Assembly (NCBI GenBank): GCA_002390205.1
Contig: DGOV01000138.1
Location: forward strand, 1-34,761
Direction: 5' to 3'
Source of the DNA: Proteobacteria bacterium UBA4457
Lineage (GTDB): Bacteria > Pseudomonadota > Gammaproteobacteria > Ga0077536
Length of the DNA stretch: 34,761 nt
The position numbers and the translations under genes are program-made. This document shows positions 1 to 9,350 of the stretch, piece after piece. Each line of letters opens with the position of its first letter. The first letter of the stretch is position 1. Under the pieces are notes generated by a model, which made no database searches, was not told the DNA's origin, and saw only the letters and a list, made by a program, of their open reading frames with translations.

Positions 1-186
1 CGAGAAACGGCTTTAACAAATCCTGAGACGATGAAAGGATGGTTGAAAAACGAGACCTCCGAGAATATTGCTACTGATTTACTCCAAAGAGGCCAACCCA
101 TCTCTGGAGAAAGAATGAAGGAGTTGATAGCTTTTCTAAGAATACTCACTGATGAGGAGTACGAACACCTAATCAATGACGGATAA
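1..186 (+). CDS. C-terminal fragment of an unidentified protein, possibly a cytochrome c peroxidase-type protein
   Basis: Frame 1 is open from the first base to a TAA at 184-186, giving the last 61 residues of a gene that starts before the window. The end of the fragment (about residues 36-61) has an ISGERMKELIAFLRILTDEE stretch, which resembles the C-terminal helix of di-haem cytochrome c peroxidase/MauG-like proteins, where a 'LVAFLxTLT' ending is common. No CxxCH haem motif lies in the visible part, so this is only a resemblance. The next gene starts 72 bp downstream on the same strand. Confidence 0.4.
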   Translation, partial: RETALTNPETMKGWLKNETSENIATDLLQRGQPISGERMKELIAFLRILTDEEYEHLINDG

Positions 187-258
187 ACATTAGTAAAACC
201 AAGTAAAGTAGTATAAGAATAAGTTTGCACAAGAATTTTCATGGGGAGAAGTAGTTCT

Positions 259-1938
259 ATGTACGATCTGATTATTCGAAATGGAACCGTCGTCGACGGG
301 ACTGGGGCTGATAAAACACATTCCGATGTTGCCATTCAGGACGGTGTGATTGTTGAAGTAGGGAAAGTTGCGGGCAGAGCCAAGCAGACACTGGATGCTT
401 CTGACTTGGTTGTAGCTCCGGGCTTTATTGATCCTCACACGCATTACGATGCGCAAATTTGTTGGGATGCACTTACTACGCCTTCCAGCTGGCATGGCGT
501 CACTACAGTAATGATGGGCAATTGCGGTGTTGGACTTGCACCTTGTCGTCCAGAAAATAGAGATATAGCTGCGTGGGATCTCGTGAACGTCGAAGCCATC
601 CCATTTGATGTTCTAAAGAAAGGAGTGACATGGGATTGGGAGTCTTTCCCAGAATACATGGTTGCAGCGGACAAACGAGGCTCTGGACTAAACTTAGGAT
701 TTTCATGTGCTCTGACTCCCTTTCGTCACTACGTGCTAGGGGAAGAATCCATGGATAGAGCAGCCACAAAGAATGAGACAATAGAAATCTCAAGATTACT
801 TGAAGAAGCAATGGCCGCAGGAGCATTTGGCTTCTCTACAACAAATGCTGGCCAGCATGTGGGTTATAAGGGCCGGCCACTGGCTTGCAGACTTGCCAGC
901 GACGAAGAGTTACGTGCTTATTGCAATATTCTTAGAAAGGTTGGCAGAGGGTCTATCGAGGTTGCTCTTACGAATGAAGTATCAAAAGTAAGTGCATCTG
1001 AAAGAGACTTACTTGAGCTTCTGCTAACGGAAAGCACACGCCCTGTTACCTGGCTCGCCTTATTGAATCGAGACGATGATCCAGAAGCTGTGCAAAGGAC
1101 GCTTAATGAAGTCGATGATCTAATCAAACGTGGCGCGCGGCCCCAATCAACAGTGCGACCTTTTATCATCCAAATAGATCTTAGGACCCCTTTTATTTTC
1201 GCAAACATGCAGTGTTGGAACCCCGTTCTTAATCAATCTGTTGAAGACCAAATTAAAATTTTAAGTGATACCAGTTTCCGCGATGCGTTCAAAGAAGCGC
1301 TCAAAAAACCGCTGATCTTTACTTCTCGCTGGGAAGTAATGACTGTATTACAAACTTCGGCACCAGAGCTGGCCCAATATGTTGGTCAAAACATTCAACA
1401 AATAGCAAATGGATGGGGAGTTGATCCAGTGGATGCCTTCCTTGATCTCGCTATTAAAGACAAACTTTCTACACAATACAATTACGAGCTATTTAACTCT
1501 GATGAAAGCCGAATTCCTGAACTGATCACAGATCCACGCATTCTTATTGGGCTTTCTGATGGCGGAGCCCACGTAGATGCTCTATGCGATGCCGGCTATT
1601 GTACTTACTTACTAGGCACTTGGGTGCGAGATAACCCAGTAATGTCTCTGGAACGAGCAATACAAAGGATAACAACTGAGCCTGCTAATTTTTTTGGTAT
1701 CGAGAAACGAGGTAGAATTGCAGAGGGTATGGCGGCTGACCTTGCTATTTTTGACCTCTCGACGATCGGTTCTGACAAAACAGGCGAAATGCGCTTCGAC
1801 TTACCGGGTGGAGGTAGGCGTCTAGTCGTGCCGGCGCGTGGGATGGAGTACACTTTTGTCAATGGTGAGAATCTCTATACAAGAGGGGAAGATATGGGTG
1901 CTCGTTCTGGTCAAGTATTACATTCAGCCGACTGTTAA
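259..1938 (+). CDS. N-acyl-D-amino-acid deacylase-type amidohydrolase
   Basis: A 559-residue metal-dependent hydrolase of the amidohydrolase superfamily, D-aminoacylase/dihydroorotase branch. The N-terminus (MYDLIIRNGTVVDGTG) is the standard beta-sandwich opening. PGFIDPHTHYD carries the H60-x-H62 metal pair, and C89 in MGNCGVG matches the metal-ligand cysteine of D-aminoacylases. Near the end, GLSDGGAH followed by TTEPANFFGI and a GRIAEGMAADLAIFD segment is typical of the family. Homologues hydrolyse N-acyl-D-amino acids or related cyclic amides; the substrate here is unknown. An upstream in-frame ATG at 241 is less likely, because the GGGGAGAAG stretch at 242-250 sits as a ribosome site for the ATG at 259. 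The SDR gene follows after 28 bp, probably in the same transcript. Confidence 0.85.
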   Translation: MYDLIIRNGTVVDGTGADKTHSDVAIQDGVIVEVGKVAGRAKQTLDASDLVVAPGFIDPHTHYDAQICWDALTTPSSWHGVTTVMMGNCGVGLAPCRPENRDIAAWDLVNVEAIPFDVLKKGVTWDWESFPEYMVAADKRGSGLNLGFSCALTPFRHYVLGEESMDRAATKNETIEISRLLEEAMAAGAFGFSTTNAGQHVGYKGRPLACRLASDEELRAYCNILRKVGRGSIEVALTNEVSKVSASERDLLELLLTESTRPVTWLALLNRDDDPEAVQRTLNEVDDLIKRGARPQSTVRPFIIQIDLRTPFIFANMQCWNPVLNQSVEDQIKILSDTSFRDAFKEALKKPLIFTSRWEVMTVLQTSAPELAQYVGQNIQQIANGWGVDPVDAFLDLAIKDKLSTQYNYELFNSDESRIPELITDPRILIGLSDGGAHVDALCDAGYCTYLLGTWVRDNPVMSLERAIQRITTEPANFFGIEKRGRIAEGMAADLAIFDLSTIGSDKTGEMRFDLPGGGRRLVVPARGMEYTFVNGENLYTRGEDMGARSGQVLHSADC

Positions 1939-1966
1939 GAAACTGTACTGCTAAAAAGGAGATATC

Positions 1967-2761
1967 ATGGATCTTGGACTGTCTGGAAAATCTGTCGTCG
2001 TCACTGGTGGTGCCTCGAACATTGGTCGTGCTATTACCCTGGCTTTCGCAAAAGAACATGCAGCTATAACTATTGGCGACATCGATCTTCCCCAGGCCGA
2101 AATAGTTGCTCAAGAGGCATTGAAACTTGGAGCTAGTAATGTCCATGTAGTCAAATGTGACGTTACAGATCTAAAAGAAGTTAAAAACCTTTTCTCAGAG
2201 GCCGTGCGCATAAACCAAACAGTTGATGTTCTAGTGAATAATGTGGGATGGGATGATCTTAAATTCTTCACTCAAACTGATCCCGCTTTCTGGAACAAAG
2301 TAATCCAAGTAAACTTTGTCGGCGTACTGAACTGTACCCATACCGCTTTAGCAATAATGATCCCGAACAGTAAAGGTTCTATCGTCTCGATCAGCTCGGA
2401 TGCGAGCCGCCAGGGTGAACCTCGTGAAGCTGTTTATGGCGGAATGAAAGCAGGGATAAACAGCTTTATGAAAACTATCGCAAAAGAAAATGGCCGCTAT
2501 GGAATAAGGTGCAACGTAGTTTGTCCTGGAGTGACTATCCCTCATGAAAATCAAGTCGGAGAGAAAAGCATGTGGTCAGATGTTGAATCGATGTTCACGC
2601 AAGAACAACTAGGAAAAATAGCTAAAGCGTTACCTTTAAAGAAAATTGGAAGACCTGAAGACATAGCAAATTCTGTTTTGTTTTTAGCGGCTGACAAGGT
2701 GGCTGGGCACGTGACAGGACAAGTACTTAGTGTCAGCGGTGGATACAGTATGATCGGATAG
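1967..2761 (+). CDS. SDR family NAD(P)-dependent oxidoreductase
   Basis: A 264-residue classical short-chain dehydrogenase/reductase. The cofactor loop TGGASNIG is at residues 13-20 and NNVG at 91-94. The catalytic triad is S144, Y157 and K161 (YGGMK), followed by a PG motif after the active site. A D39 in GDID after beta-2 suggests NAD(H) preference. The start is supported by AAAAAGGAG just before ATG 1967. It lies 28 bp after the amidohydrolase and is likely co-transcribed with it. Many such enzymes oxidise secondary alcohols to ketones or reduce 3-ketoacyl groups; the substrate cannot be read from the sequence. Confidence 0.9.
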   Translation: MDLGLSGKSVVVTGGASNIGRAITLAFAKEHAAITIGDIDLPQAEIVAQEALKLGASNVHVVKCDVTDLKEVKNLFSEAVRINQTVDVLVNNVGWDDLKFFTQTDPAFWNKVIQVNFVGVLNCTHTALAIMIPNSKGSIVSISSDASRQGEPREAVYGGMKAGINSFMKTIAKENGRYGIRCNVVCPGVTIPHENQVGEKSMWSDVESMFTQEQLGKIAKALPLKKIGRPEDIANSVLFLAADKVAGHVTGQVLSVSGGYSMIG

Positions 2762-2779
2762 ATATTTCTACCCGATCAT
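2750..2779. terminator. Candidate bidirectional hairpin between convergent SDR genes
   Basis: ATGATCGG (2750-2757) pairs perfectly with CCGATCAT (2772-2779). An inner TAG/CTA pair extends the stem around an ATATTT loop. It overlaps the stop codon of the plus-strand SDR and lies 20 bp from the end of the minus-strand SDR, which fits a shared terminator. The T-tail is weak on both sides. Confidence 0.4.
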
Positions 2780-2799
2780 TTGAACCGCTCAACTAAAAG

Positions 2800-3585
2800 C
2801 TAACGTGGAGCCATTCTGATAGCCCCATCTAGACGAACGCTCTCTCCATTAAAGTATCCATTTTCTACCATTGCCACAGCAAGATGGGCAAACTCTGGTG
2901 GGACGCCTAGTCTCTTTGGAAATGGAACGGAAGAAGCTAACGCTTCTTTGACATTATCTGGTGCTGACTGCAATAAAGGAGTGTCAAAGATCCCTGGCAT
3001 AATTGTGTTGATTCTTATCCCTTCGCTCATTAAGTCTCGAGCAATTGGCAAGGTCATGCCTACTACACCAGCTTTGGATGCGGCATAAGATGCTTGGCCC
3101 ATTTGCCCATCTTGTGCAGCGACACTAGCGGTGTTTACAATAGCTCCTCTTTCGCCATGATCATCACAAGGGTCAAGAGTCATCATCCCCGCTGCAGACA
3201 GAGCGATACATCTAAAAGTGCCTAACAGATTAATTTGTACAATTAACTCGAATTTATCCATAGGAAAAGTTTTGATCGCGCCGGTTTTCTTATCCCTACC
3301 TGCGGTCTTAAATGCGTTACCAGTACCGGCGCAATTTATGAGAACTCGCTCCTGCCCATTTATAGCTCTGGCTTTTGCAAAACCGGCTTCGCATGCATCT
3401 TGAGACGTAACATCGACCGCACAAAAAATACCGCCCAATTCGGCAGCAAGCGATTCGCCCGCTTCGACATTAAGATCAAATAAAGCGACTTTCACTCCCT
3501 TAGATGCTAAAGCTCTCGCAGTTGCAGCTCCTAACCCTGAGGAGCCTCCTGTAATGACCGCGGACATTGAAGAATTAAGTTCCAT
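2800..3585 (-). CDS. SDR family oxidoreductase, 3-hydroxyacyl-CoA dehydrogenase type 2 (HSD10)-like
   Basis: A 261-residue short-chain dehydrogenase. The cofactor loop TGGSSGLG is at residues 12-19, D37 in LFDLN points to NAD, and NCAG is at 84-87. The catalytic residues are S154, Y167 and K171 (YAASK). The long insert after NCAG and the GAIVNTASVAAQDGQMGQ stretch resemble type-2 3-hydroxyacyl-CoA dehydrogenases, which oxidise 3-hydroxyacyl-CoA or short hydroxy-acyl/steroid substrates. AGAGGGGA sits 4 nt before ATG 3585, favouring this start over the ATG six codons later. The gene converges on the preceding SDR. Confidence 0.87.
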   Translation of the reverse strand: MELNSSMSAVITGGSSGLGAATARALASKGVKVALFDLNVEAGESLAAELGGIFCAVDVTSQDACEAGFAKARAINGQERVLINCAGTGNAFKTAGRDKKTGAIKTFPMDKFELIVQINLLGTFRCIALSAAGMMTLDPCDDHGERGAIVNTASVAAQDGQMGQASYAASKAGVVGMTLPIARDLMSEGIRINTIMPGIFDTPLLQSAPDNVKEALASSVPFPKRLGVPPEFAHLAVAMVENGYFNGESVRLDGAIRMAPR

Positions 3586-3670
3586 GGAATCCCCTCTATA
3601 ATATAATTTTACGAACGTCCAGATTTTTCTGAACAGGGCTACAATTGTACCTTAGAAACTAGCAAACATA

Positions 3671-4927
3671 TTAATAGGATTTAGTCAGGAGTCTCAATTT
3701 TCTTGCGTTCCAACCTGCTGCTGCTGCTATAACGCCGCATAGAATCGCGATAAGAAAAGGCATCGTATAGCTCCCCGTTACGTCGAAGAGAAATCCACCC
3801 ATCCATGGGCCTACGGCGCTGCCAAGAGCACTTCCCAATAATCCTGTTCCAAGGATACTGCCAAAATTAGGGCCATCGAAGCGATCCGACATCATGGCTG
3901 GCATCAACGCCGCAGTCGCTGAATACCCTATACCTAACAAGCATGCGTATAAGTAAGACACGTAGTGTTGCCCTGTCTCACCAACAAACATCAGTACAAA
4001 AACACTTACTACAAGGATAGAAATCCCCCATACGTAAACTAGCTCTCTCTCAACATAATCGGAAAGCCACCCGCCGCCTATCTTACCAACTATGCTTGCT
4101 ACACCGACAATCCCGACGAGGACCGCCGCTGTCATAGCTTGCATTCCATGATCAACGAGATAAGCCACTTGATGAACATGTAATGTCTGCGAACAGACTC
4201 CACCAAAAAAGAATGCAGCAGCCATAAGCCAGAAAGCTTTCCCACGAAGAGCCTGCGCTAAGGTTATATTTTTACTCCTTGAGTGTTTATAAATATCTGA
4301 AGCCGAATCGTCAACCGGTATTCCTTCTTGCTCTGACTTTCCGATCTTTAATAGAAAAAGTGCCGAAGGGAGAATCACAGCCAAGCAAACTAGCGAAAAA
4401 CCTGCGAAAGCATGACGCCAGCCGACTGAGTCAATCAAGTACTGACAAAAGGGCACAACAATTAACATGCCCACACCGATTCCGGCACTCACTATGCCAA
4501 GAGCCAGACCCAATCGATTGGAAAATCTTTTCTGCACGAGAATGACGGAAGGAGTCCATCCGCATAAGGAAACTGCTATCGCTGTTGCGACCCCAAAAGT
4601 TAAGTAAAGATGCCAGACTTGTTCGATAAGGCTATTTAGATAGAGAGCTCCGGCCAGCAGAACAGAGCCAACAGCCATCACGATGGCAGGGCGTACTCGA
4701 TCGCATAGATATCCTACTAAGGGATTAGCGCAACCATGCACAATTGCAAAGACAGAAAAAGCGCCTGCCAAAGTAGAACGGCTCCAGCCGAACTCGTTGA
4801 GAAGTGCAACTAAAAAAACGCTGTACGCATACCAAACTCCATAAGCCAGGCCTATGATAGAAGCCAATAACAAAAGCGTAAATGGGCCGGAGTAGGTCAT
4901 CCGACCCTTAGCAGCAGGAGTATTCAT
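3671..4927 (-). CDS. MFS transporter, monocarboxylate/oxalate-formate antiporter-like
   Basis: A 418-residue, strongly hydrophobic protein with about twelve membrane segments. GFxWSRS-type sequence (FGWSRSTLAGAFS, about residues 46-58) and YLCDRVRP after helix 2 are typical of the monocarboxylate-porter/oxalate-formate antiporter branch of the major facilitator superfamily. It probably moves an organic acid or similar small substrate used by the surrounding catabolic enzymes. ATG 4927 has no clear ribosome site. An alternative ATG at 4900 is preceded by AAGGGTCGG and could be the true start, shortening the protein by nine residues without losing a membrane helix. A 159-bp gap separates it from the upstream alcohol dehydrogenase. 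Confidence 0.85.
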   Translation of the reverse strand: MNTPAAKGRMTYSGPFTLLLLASIIGLAYGVWYAYSVFLVALLNEFGWSRSTLAGAFSVFAIVHGCANPLVGYLCDRVRPAIVMAVGSVLLAGALYLNSLIEQVWHLYLTFGVATAIAVSLCGWTPSVILVQKRFSNRLGLALGIVSAGIGVGMLIVVPFCQYLIDSVGWRHAFAGFSLVCLAVILPSALFLLKIGKSEQEGIPVDDSASDIYKHSRSKNITLAQALRGKAFWLMAAAFFFGGVCSQTLHVHQVAYLVDHGMQAMTAAVLVGIVGVASIVGKIGGGWLSDYVERELVYVWGISILVVSVFVLMFVGETGQHYVSYLYACLLGIGYSATAALMPAMMSDRFDGPNFGSILGTGLLGSALGSAVGPWMGGFLFDVTGSYTMPFLIAILCGVIAAAAGWNARKLRLLTKSY

Positions 4928-5086
4928 TGTATAAGGTGTTCCGAGAGATTAGTGATAATCTTGAATGTCGTTCAAGCCTATGGGCCACAGTTTACGCCAC
5001 TCTTCTTTGATAGTCCTAAATTAAAAGGCAGGTAGCGCTAAACAGTGAGACTACCTATGTCGTCTTCTTTATTTAAGCTTTTGATA

Positions 5087-6124
5087 TCAGGGATTTAAAA
5101 TAACTTTACAAGCTACCTTGTCTTTCTTTAAGTTTTCGAACGTCCTTGGGAAATTCGCAAACGTGACATTTCCAGTAATCATAGGCGTCGGATCGATCAA
5201 CTCCCTATTCATCAAATCTAACGTCAATTCAAAATCCTGCCTGTTATACATGTAAGCATAATTAATCTGCAATTCTTTGGTGATTGCTTTGACTGGCAAT
5301 ATAGTATCGGGAGCCATGCAGACACCTACCACCACAATCCGTCCCCCTGCCGGAGCATAATCTATTGCCAGCTGCTGTGTCCCAGGAACACCGACGCACT
5401 CTAAAATTACGCTCGGCCTAGCACCGACCACCTTCTTAAAGCTGCCAATCACATTTTCTTTGTCTGCATTGATGACAGCAGTAACACCCATTTTTTCAGC
5501 AAGACCAAGGCGTTCTGGCACTCGATCACTGACAATGACATGGCGTGCACCAAAGTACTGGCACCAAAGAGCAGTTGCCAGACCCACTGGACCTGCTCCT
5601 ATGATAAGCACACTTTCTCCAGCTTTGAGCATCGCCGCTCGCACACTATGAAGACCAACTGCTAGCGGCTCGACCATGGCACCTAAGTTCCAGTCAAGGC
5701 CATCTGGAAGATGCAAAGTCTCATGCGCGGATACTTTAACGTAGTCAGCGTAACCTCCAGGCAGTTCGCCCAAACCAGTATAGGACACCTCCGAACACCG
5801 ATGTCCTGAACCTGAAAGACAGGAGAAACAATTTCCACAGTTCACAAAAGGCAGGGCGGTGACCCGATCGCCAACCTTGAACTTATTATCGGTATTCTGG
5901 CCTAACTCGCAAATTTCTCCGCAAAACTCATGACCCATGATGACGCCTGGTTTTAACGGCTTCACTCCACCACTAGAATCGTGAACTTCCGACATATGAA
6001 GATCTGAGCCACAAATTCCGCAAGCCTTAACACGAAGAATTAAGTCATGAGCCCCAATAATTGGAGCCTCAACCTCTTTTACAACGAGATCTTCCCCCGC
6101 TTTTAAAAATGTGGCTGCCCGCAT
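5087..6124 (-). CDS. Zinc-dependent medium-chain alcohol dehydrogenase (threonine/sorbitol dehydrogenase-like)
   Basis: A 345-residue MDR-family enzyme. Catalytic zinc ligands are C38 (CGICGSD), H65 and E66 (MGHEF). A CGNC-x2-C-x6-C cluster at about residues 95-108 provides the four structural-zinc cysteines. The Rossmann motif GAGPVG lies near residue 176, and VEPLAVGLHSV precedes it as in the family. These enzymes oxidise secondary alcohols or polyols with NAD(P)+. The exact substrate is unknown. It is followed 37 bp before the dienelactone hydrolase start region on the same strand, so the hydrolase gene (6833-6162) is transcribed first and both may form one unit. Confidence 0.9.
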   Translation of the reverse strand: MRAATFLKAGEDLVVKEVEAPIIGAHDLILRVKACGICGSDLHMSEVHDSSGGVKPLKPGVIMGHEFCGEICELGQNTDNKFKVGDRVTALPFVNCGNCFSCLSGSGHRCSEVSYTGLGELPGGYADYVKVSAHETLHLPDGLDWNLGAMVEPLAVGLHSVRAAMLKAGESVLIIGAGPVGLATALWCQYFGARHVIVSDRVPERLGLAEKMGVTAVINADKENVIGSFKKVVGARPSVILECVGVPGTQQLAIDYAPAGGRIVVVGVCMAPDTILPVKAITKELQINYAYMYNRQDFELTLDLMNRELIDPTPMITGNVTFANFPRTFENLKKDKVACKVILNP

Positions 6125-6161
6125 AGTCTTTTCCTTTACAAATAGCTATTCAATATCGCAT

Positions 6162-6833
6162 CTAGGTGAGATTACGCTCGAAGTGCTCTAACGTTCTTCT
6201 TTTGGCAAGTACTGCGCTCTCAGCGTGGTAGCTTGCACGGTCGCCGCAATTGAAACCATGGTCCGCGTCATAAACAAACACGTCAACATCACTTTGTGCT
6301 TGCTTGATAGTCTCTACGTCTGACATCGGAATATGTGCATCCTTCTCACCAAAGTGCATTATCATAGGACACTTCGGTACCAGTGTGGCGTGCCCCGCGA
6401 TACCACCTCCATAATAAGCCGACCCTGCGGTAACATTTTCCAAGTGACATGCAGAGAGCCAAGTCAACAGTCCTCCGAAACAATAGCCTAATACGCCAAC
6501 CGGTCCATGGGTGCTTATTGCGTTAACTGACGCCTGAATATCCTGCAACGTCTGTTCCATTTGCAAGTCCTCAAAAGCTATTCGGAGCCCCTTATCAAAG
6601 TCAGGCTGTTCTGTGTACCCTAACTCGACGTCGCGCTCCACGCGATCAAAAATCTGAGGTGCAATTGCTACATAGCCTTCTCTGGCATACTCATCGACAA
6701 CTTCTCGAACATGCTTATTGACTCCAAAAATTTCCTGCAAGACGACAATGCCTCCTTTTGGCTTTCCGTCGGGCAGCGCTTCGTATCCCCCAAGTTCAAA
6801 CCCGTCTTTAGACACTATTGTTTTTTTCCCCAT
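6162..6833 (-). CDS. Dienelactone hydrolase family protein
   Basis: A 223-residue alpha/beta hydrolase of the dienelactone hydrolase family. The nucleophile is C118 in GYCFGG, with D165 (GEKDAHIP) and H192 (DADHGFNC) completing the triad. E34 in LQEIFG matches the glutamate that holds the cysteine in dienelactone hydrolases. Length is normal for the family. The classical reaction opens dienelactone to maleylacetate in chloroaromatic degradation, but many paralogues hydrolyse other esters or lactones. It is divergent from the amine dehydrogenase operon, with 194 bp between start codons. Confidence 0.9.
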   Translation of the reverse strand: MGKKTIVSKDGFELGGYEALPDGKPKGGIVVLQEIFGVNKHVREVVDEYAREGYVAIAPQIFDRVERDVELGYTEQPDFDKGLRIAFEDLQMEQTLQDIQASVNAISTHGPVGVLGYCFGGLLTWLSACHLENVTAGSAYYGGGIAGHATLVPKCPMIMHFGEKDAHIPMSDVETIKQAQSDVDVFVYDADHGFNCGDRASYHAESAVLAKRRTLEHFERNLT

Positions 6834-7027
6834 CGCTCCCTTCTCCTTGCATTTAATTAAGTAAATTGACCACTAGAAACGATGTCCACGTTGATGGTCA
6901 CTCAGTCACGTCTCTTTGCTTCTTAGCTGCACTCCCGCTATCCTGTAGGTACGGAGTAGTTTGAAGTACAAAAGGTATTAGAAGACTAGCACTTATCGTC
7001 AAAAAAAAGCTAGAGGTGGGAAATATC

Positions 7028-8176
7028 ATGAGTGTAAATAATTTCATCAGGGCCTTCTTATGGCCTTTCTTGTTTTTCTCCACTGCCGCATATGCAGACC
7101 TGCCTCCGGAAAAGCTTACCGTAGAAAGAATGGCTCCCGCAGACCCTCATCGCCTGTACCTAACCGATCTCAACCTCAATAGTGTGATTGATGGGCGTGT
7201 TCATATTCTTGATGGTAAAGATTTCAAATATTTAGGCTTAGTCAGTACCGGCCTTTTTGGAGTAACAGCTCTATCAAAAGACAGTTCAAAGCTATACGTG
7301 GCGACTACCTACTACACAAAAAGAAATCGCGGCGATCGATTTGATCAATTTGAAACTTATGACACCAGCACCTTAGAGCTAAAATCTGAACTGATCATCC
7401 CTCCCAAACACGCGCAAGCTTTGCCTTATAAGGGGACTATAATTAGCTCTGCTGGCGATAAGTACGTCTTTATCCAGAACGCTACCCCTGCGAGTTCTGT
7501 TACAGTAATAGATACTCAACTGAATAAAGTAATGTCGGATATTTCAACTCCTGGGTGCTGGATAATCTTGCCTACTAGCACAAATGAAGAGCGATTTTCT
7601 ACTCTGTGCGGTGACGGCACGGTACTGACTGTAACACTAGATGGCAACGGGAAAGAAAAGTCGAAGAAAAGAAGCAAGAAGATATTTGATGCGGAAAAAG
7701 ATCCTGTTTTCGTACAAGCAGAAGCAATCAAGGATACCTACTATCTTATTTCCTATCTTGGTCAGGTGTATGAAGTTAATGTTGCGGGAGATAAGGCCGA
7801 ACTCACTGACCGCTGGCTACTAATCACAAAAGAAGATAATACTGAAGACTGGCGGCCTGGCGGCTACCAGATCAGCGCGATAGATAGAGTTTCTCGAAAA
7901 CTATTTGTAGCTATGCATGATGGTGGAAAAGACGGCAGTCATAAAACCCCAGCTAAAGAGATATGGGCATATGATATTGACGCTAAAAAGCGAGTCGACA
8001 GAGCTGACGGACATCACTCAATCGCGCTAGCACTAACTAAAAATACTGAACCTCATCTATATATTTACGATGGTTTCGGCGCCAAATTTCATAAATATGC
8101 AACCTCTCCTTCACTTCAGAAAACATCTGAAAGCGAGCCTGTTGGAGCATTCGCTGGACTTGTGGAGCTACATTAA
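7028..8176 (+). CDS. TTQ amine dehydrogenase heavy (large) chain, MauB/AauB family
   Basis: A 382-residue periplasmic subunit with a signal peptide ending near AYA-DLPPE. The rest is a seven-bladed beta-propeller with WD-like repeats, e.g. RVHILDGKDFKYLGLV and SVTVIDTQLNKVMSDI. The segment MHDGGKDGSHKTPAKEIWAYD is highly characteristic of amine dehydrogenase large subunits. The heavy chain forms the scaffold of the alpha2beta2 enzyme that oxidises primary amines to aldehydes and ammonia in the periplasm. ATG 7028 is preferred over GTG 7016 because AGAGGTGGG at 7012-7020 is a good ribosome site. It opens a B-E-D-A block. Whether it is methylamine- or aromatic-amine-type cannot be settled here; the absence of other mau genes and the adjacent cytochrome favour an aau-like cluster. 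Confidence 0.9.
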   Translation: MSVNNFIRAFLWPFLFFSTAAYADLPPEKLTVERMAPADPHRLYLTDLNLNSVIDGRVHILDGKDFKYLGLVSTGLFGVTALSKDSSKLYVATTYYTKRNRGDRFDQFETYDTSTLELKSELIIPPKHAQALPYKGTIISSAGDKYVFIQNATPASSVTVIDTQLNKVMSDISTPGCWIILPTSTNEERFSTLCGDGTVLTVTLDGNGKEKSKKRSKKIFDAEKDPVFVQAEAIKDTYYLISYLGQVYEVNVAGDKAELTDRWLLITKEDNTEDWRPGGYQISAIDRVSRKLFVAMHDGGKDGSHKTPAKEIWAYDIDAKKRVDRADGHHSIALALTKNTEPHLYIYDGFGAKFHKYATSPSLQKTSESEPVGAFAGLVELH

Positions 8177-8178
8177 GG

Positions 8179-8730
8179 ATGTTGTTGTCAGTTTTAGATC
8201 CTTTGATTATCCGCATGATAGCTTGCGGAATAGGTCTCATGCTTTTAATTGGTGCGTGGCAAAAAATAAATGACTTAGAAATGTTCCAGGCCGCGGTAGA
8301 AGCGTATGACCTAATACCGCTCGCAAGTGCGCGCTCTTTTTCTCTGTCGTATGTGTTCATTGAGTTATCAATCGCGGTATTACTCATCTGTAACATTGCG
8401 TCCTCTCCAGTTGTAATGTCAGCGATAGTTCTAATGAGCCTTACGACATTGGCCATCTCTATCAACTTACTCAGGGGTAATGCCGATGTGAGTTGTGGAT
8501 GCGGCGGTATTGAAGATGAACAGAGATTGTCTTGGGGGCTAGTGTCTCGCAATATAGTGATAGTAGTGCTGTTAGGTATTTGTCTAATTGACACAAGTTC
8601 TCGGGCTTATAACCTGCTTGATGGCATCAACTTGCTCTTCGGAGCGACCTCTATTTATCTCGTCTATCTCCTATCCTCACAGCTTATCGCTAACAGAGAA
8701 AGACTAACCCGACTGAGGGAGGGATCATGA
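8179..8730 (+). CDS. mauE: MauE-family membrane protein for amine dehydrogenase maturation
   Basis: A 183-residue integral membrane protein with about four to five helices and a CGCGG motif (C106, C108) in a loop, as in MauE. MauE is required for production of the TTQ light chain, probably in disulfide transfer with MauD; the light chain needs six disulfides. The gene starts 2 nt after the heavy-chain stop and its end overlaps mauD by 4 nt (ATGA), indicating translational coupling. Assignment rests on position, topology and the cysteine motif. Confidence 0.88.
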   Translation: MLLSVLDPLIIRMIACGIGLMLLIGAWQKINDLEMFQAAVEAYDLIPLASARSFSLSYVFIELSIAVLLICNIASSPVVMSAIVLMSLTTLAISINLLRGNADVSCGCGGIEDEQRLSWGLVSRNIVIVVLLGICLIDTSSRAYNLLDGINLLFGATSIYLVYLLSSQLIANRERLTRLREGS

Positions 8731-9314
8731 GCATATCTGTCATCATAGCTATTTCAGTCTTATGGATCGTAGTGATTTGCCTTGGCATCACTGTCTTTGC
8801 GTTGGCCAGACAAATTGGTATCTTATACGAAAGAATTGCACCTATGGGAGCACTGATGCTCGATGATGGGCCTAAAGTTGGCGACCAAGCGCCTTCCTTT
8901 GATCTAGCCACCTTAGGAGGCGAACGCATAAAAATCGGGAGTCCTTCTACTCATGGGGAGCTCGTTTTTTTCTTATCTCCAACCTGCCCGGTATGTAAAA
9001 AACTTATCCCAATACTGAGATCTATGAGAGACAAAGAAAAGCAATGGCTTAAAGTTATTTTAGCAAGTGACGGGGATGAATTACGGCAGAAAAAATTCTA
9101 TGAGGCTACTAAACTGCAGGACTTTCCTTATGTATTATCAAATGACTTGGGGATGGCGTTCAAAGTAGCTAAGCTCCCTTACGCTGTGCTATTAGATGAA
9201 GCGGGTATAGTGAGAGGAAAAGGGTTGATTAATAATAGAGAGCAGCTTGAGAGTTTACTGACAGCTAAAGAACTTGCTGTAGAATCAATACAACAATATT
9301 TACATACGTCCTGA
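8727..9314 (+). CDS. mauD: MauD-family thioredoxin-like protein
   Basis: A 195-residue protein with one N-terminal membrane helix (about residues 4-27). A periplasmic thioredoxin fold follows, with the redox motif C87-P-V-C90 in SPTCPVCK and a cis-proline loop at KLPYAVL. MauD supports disulfide formation or isomerisation in the cysteine-rich light chain. It overlaps mauE by 4 nt and is followed by the light-chain gene after 36 bp. Confidence 0.92.
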   Translation: MSISVIIAISVLWIVVICLGITVFALARQIGILYERIAPMGALMLDDGPKVGDQAPSFDLATLGGERIKIGSPSTHGELVFFLSPTCPVCKKLIPILRSMRDKEKQWLKVILASDGDELRQKKFYEATKLQDFPYVLSNDLGMAFKVAKLPYAVLLDEAGIVRGKGLINNREQLESLLTAKELAVESIQQYLHTS

Positions 9315-9350
9315 TAGTGCGTACTTTCGGGAGAAAAAAGGAGAGCCCAG

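Noticed and set aside
241..258. ATG at 241 as start of the amidohydrolase
   Set aside because: No ribosome site before it, and family members start at the MYDLIIRNG segment.
6867..6900. TGACCA ... TGGTCA inverted repeat in the promoter region between the dienelactone hydrolase and amine dehydrogenase genes
   Set aside because: Arms are only 6 bp with a 22-bp spacer, which can occur by chance.
7016..7027. GTG at 7016 as start of the amine dehydrogenase heavy chain
   Set aside because: It lies inside the best ribosome site for ATG 7028.
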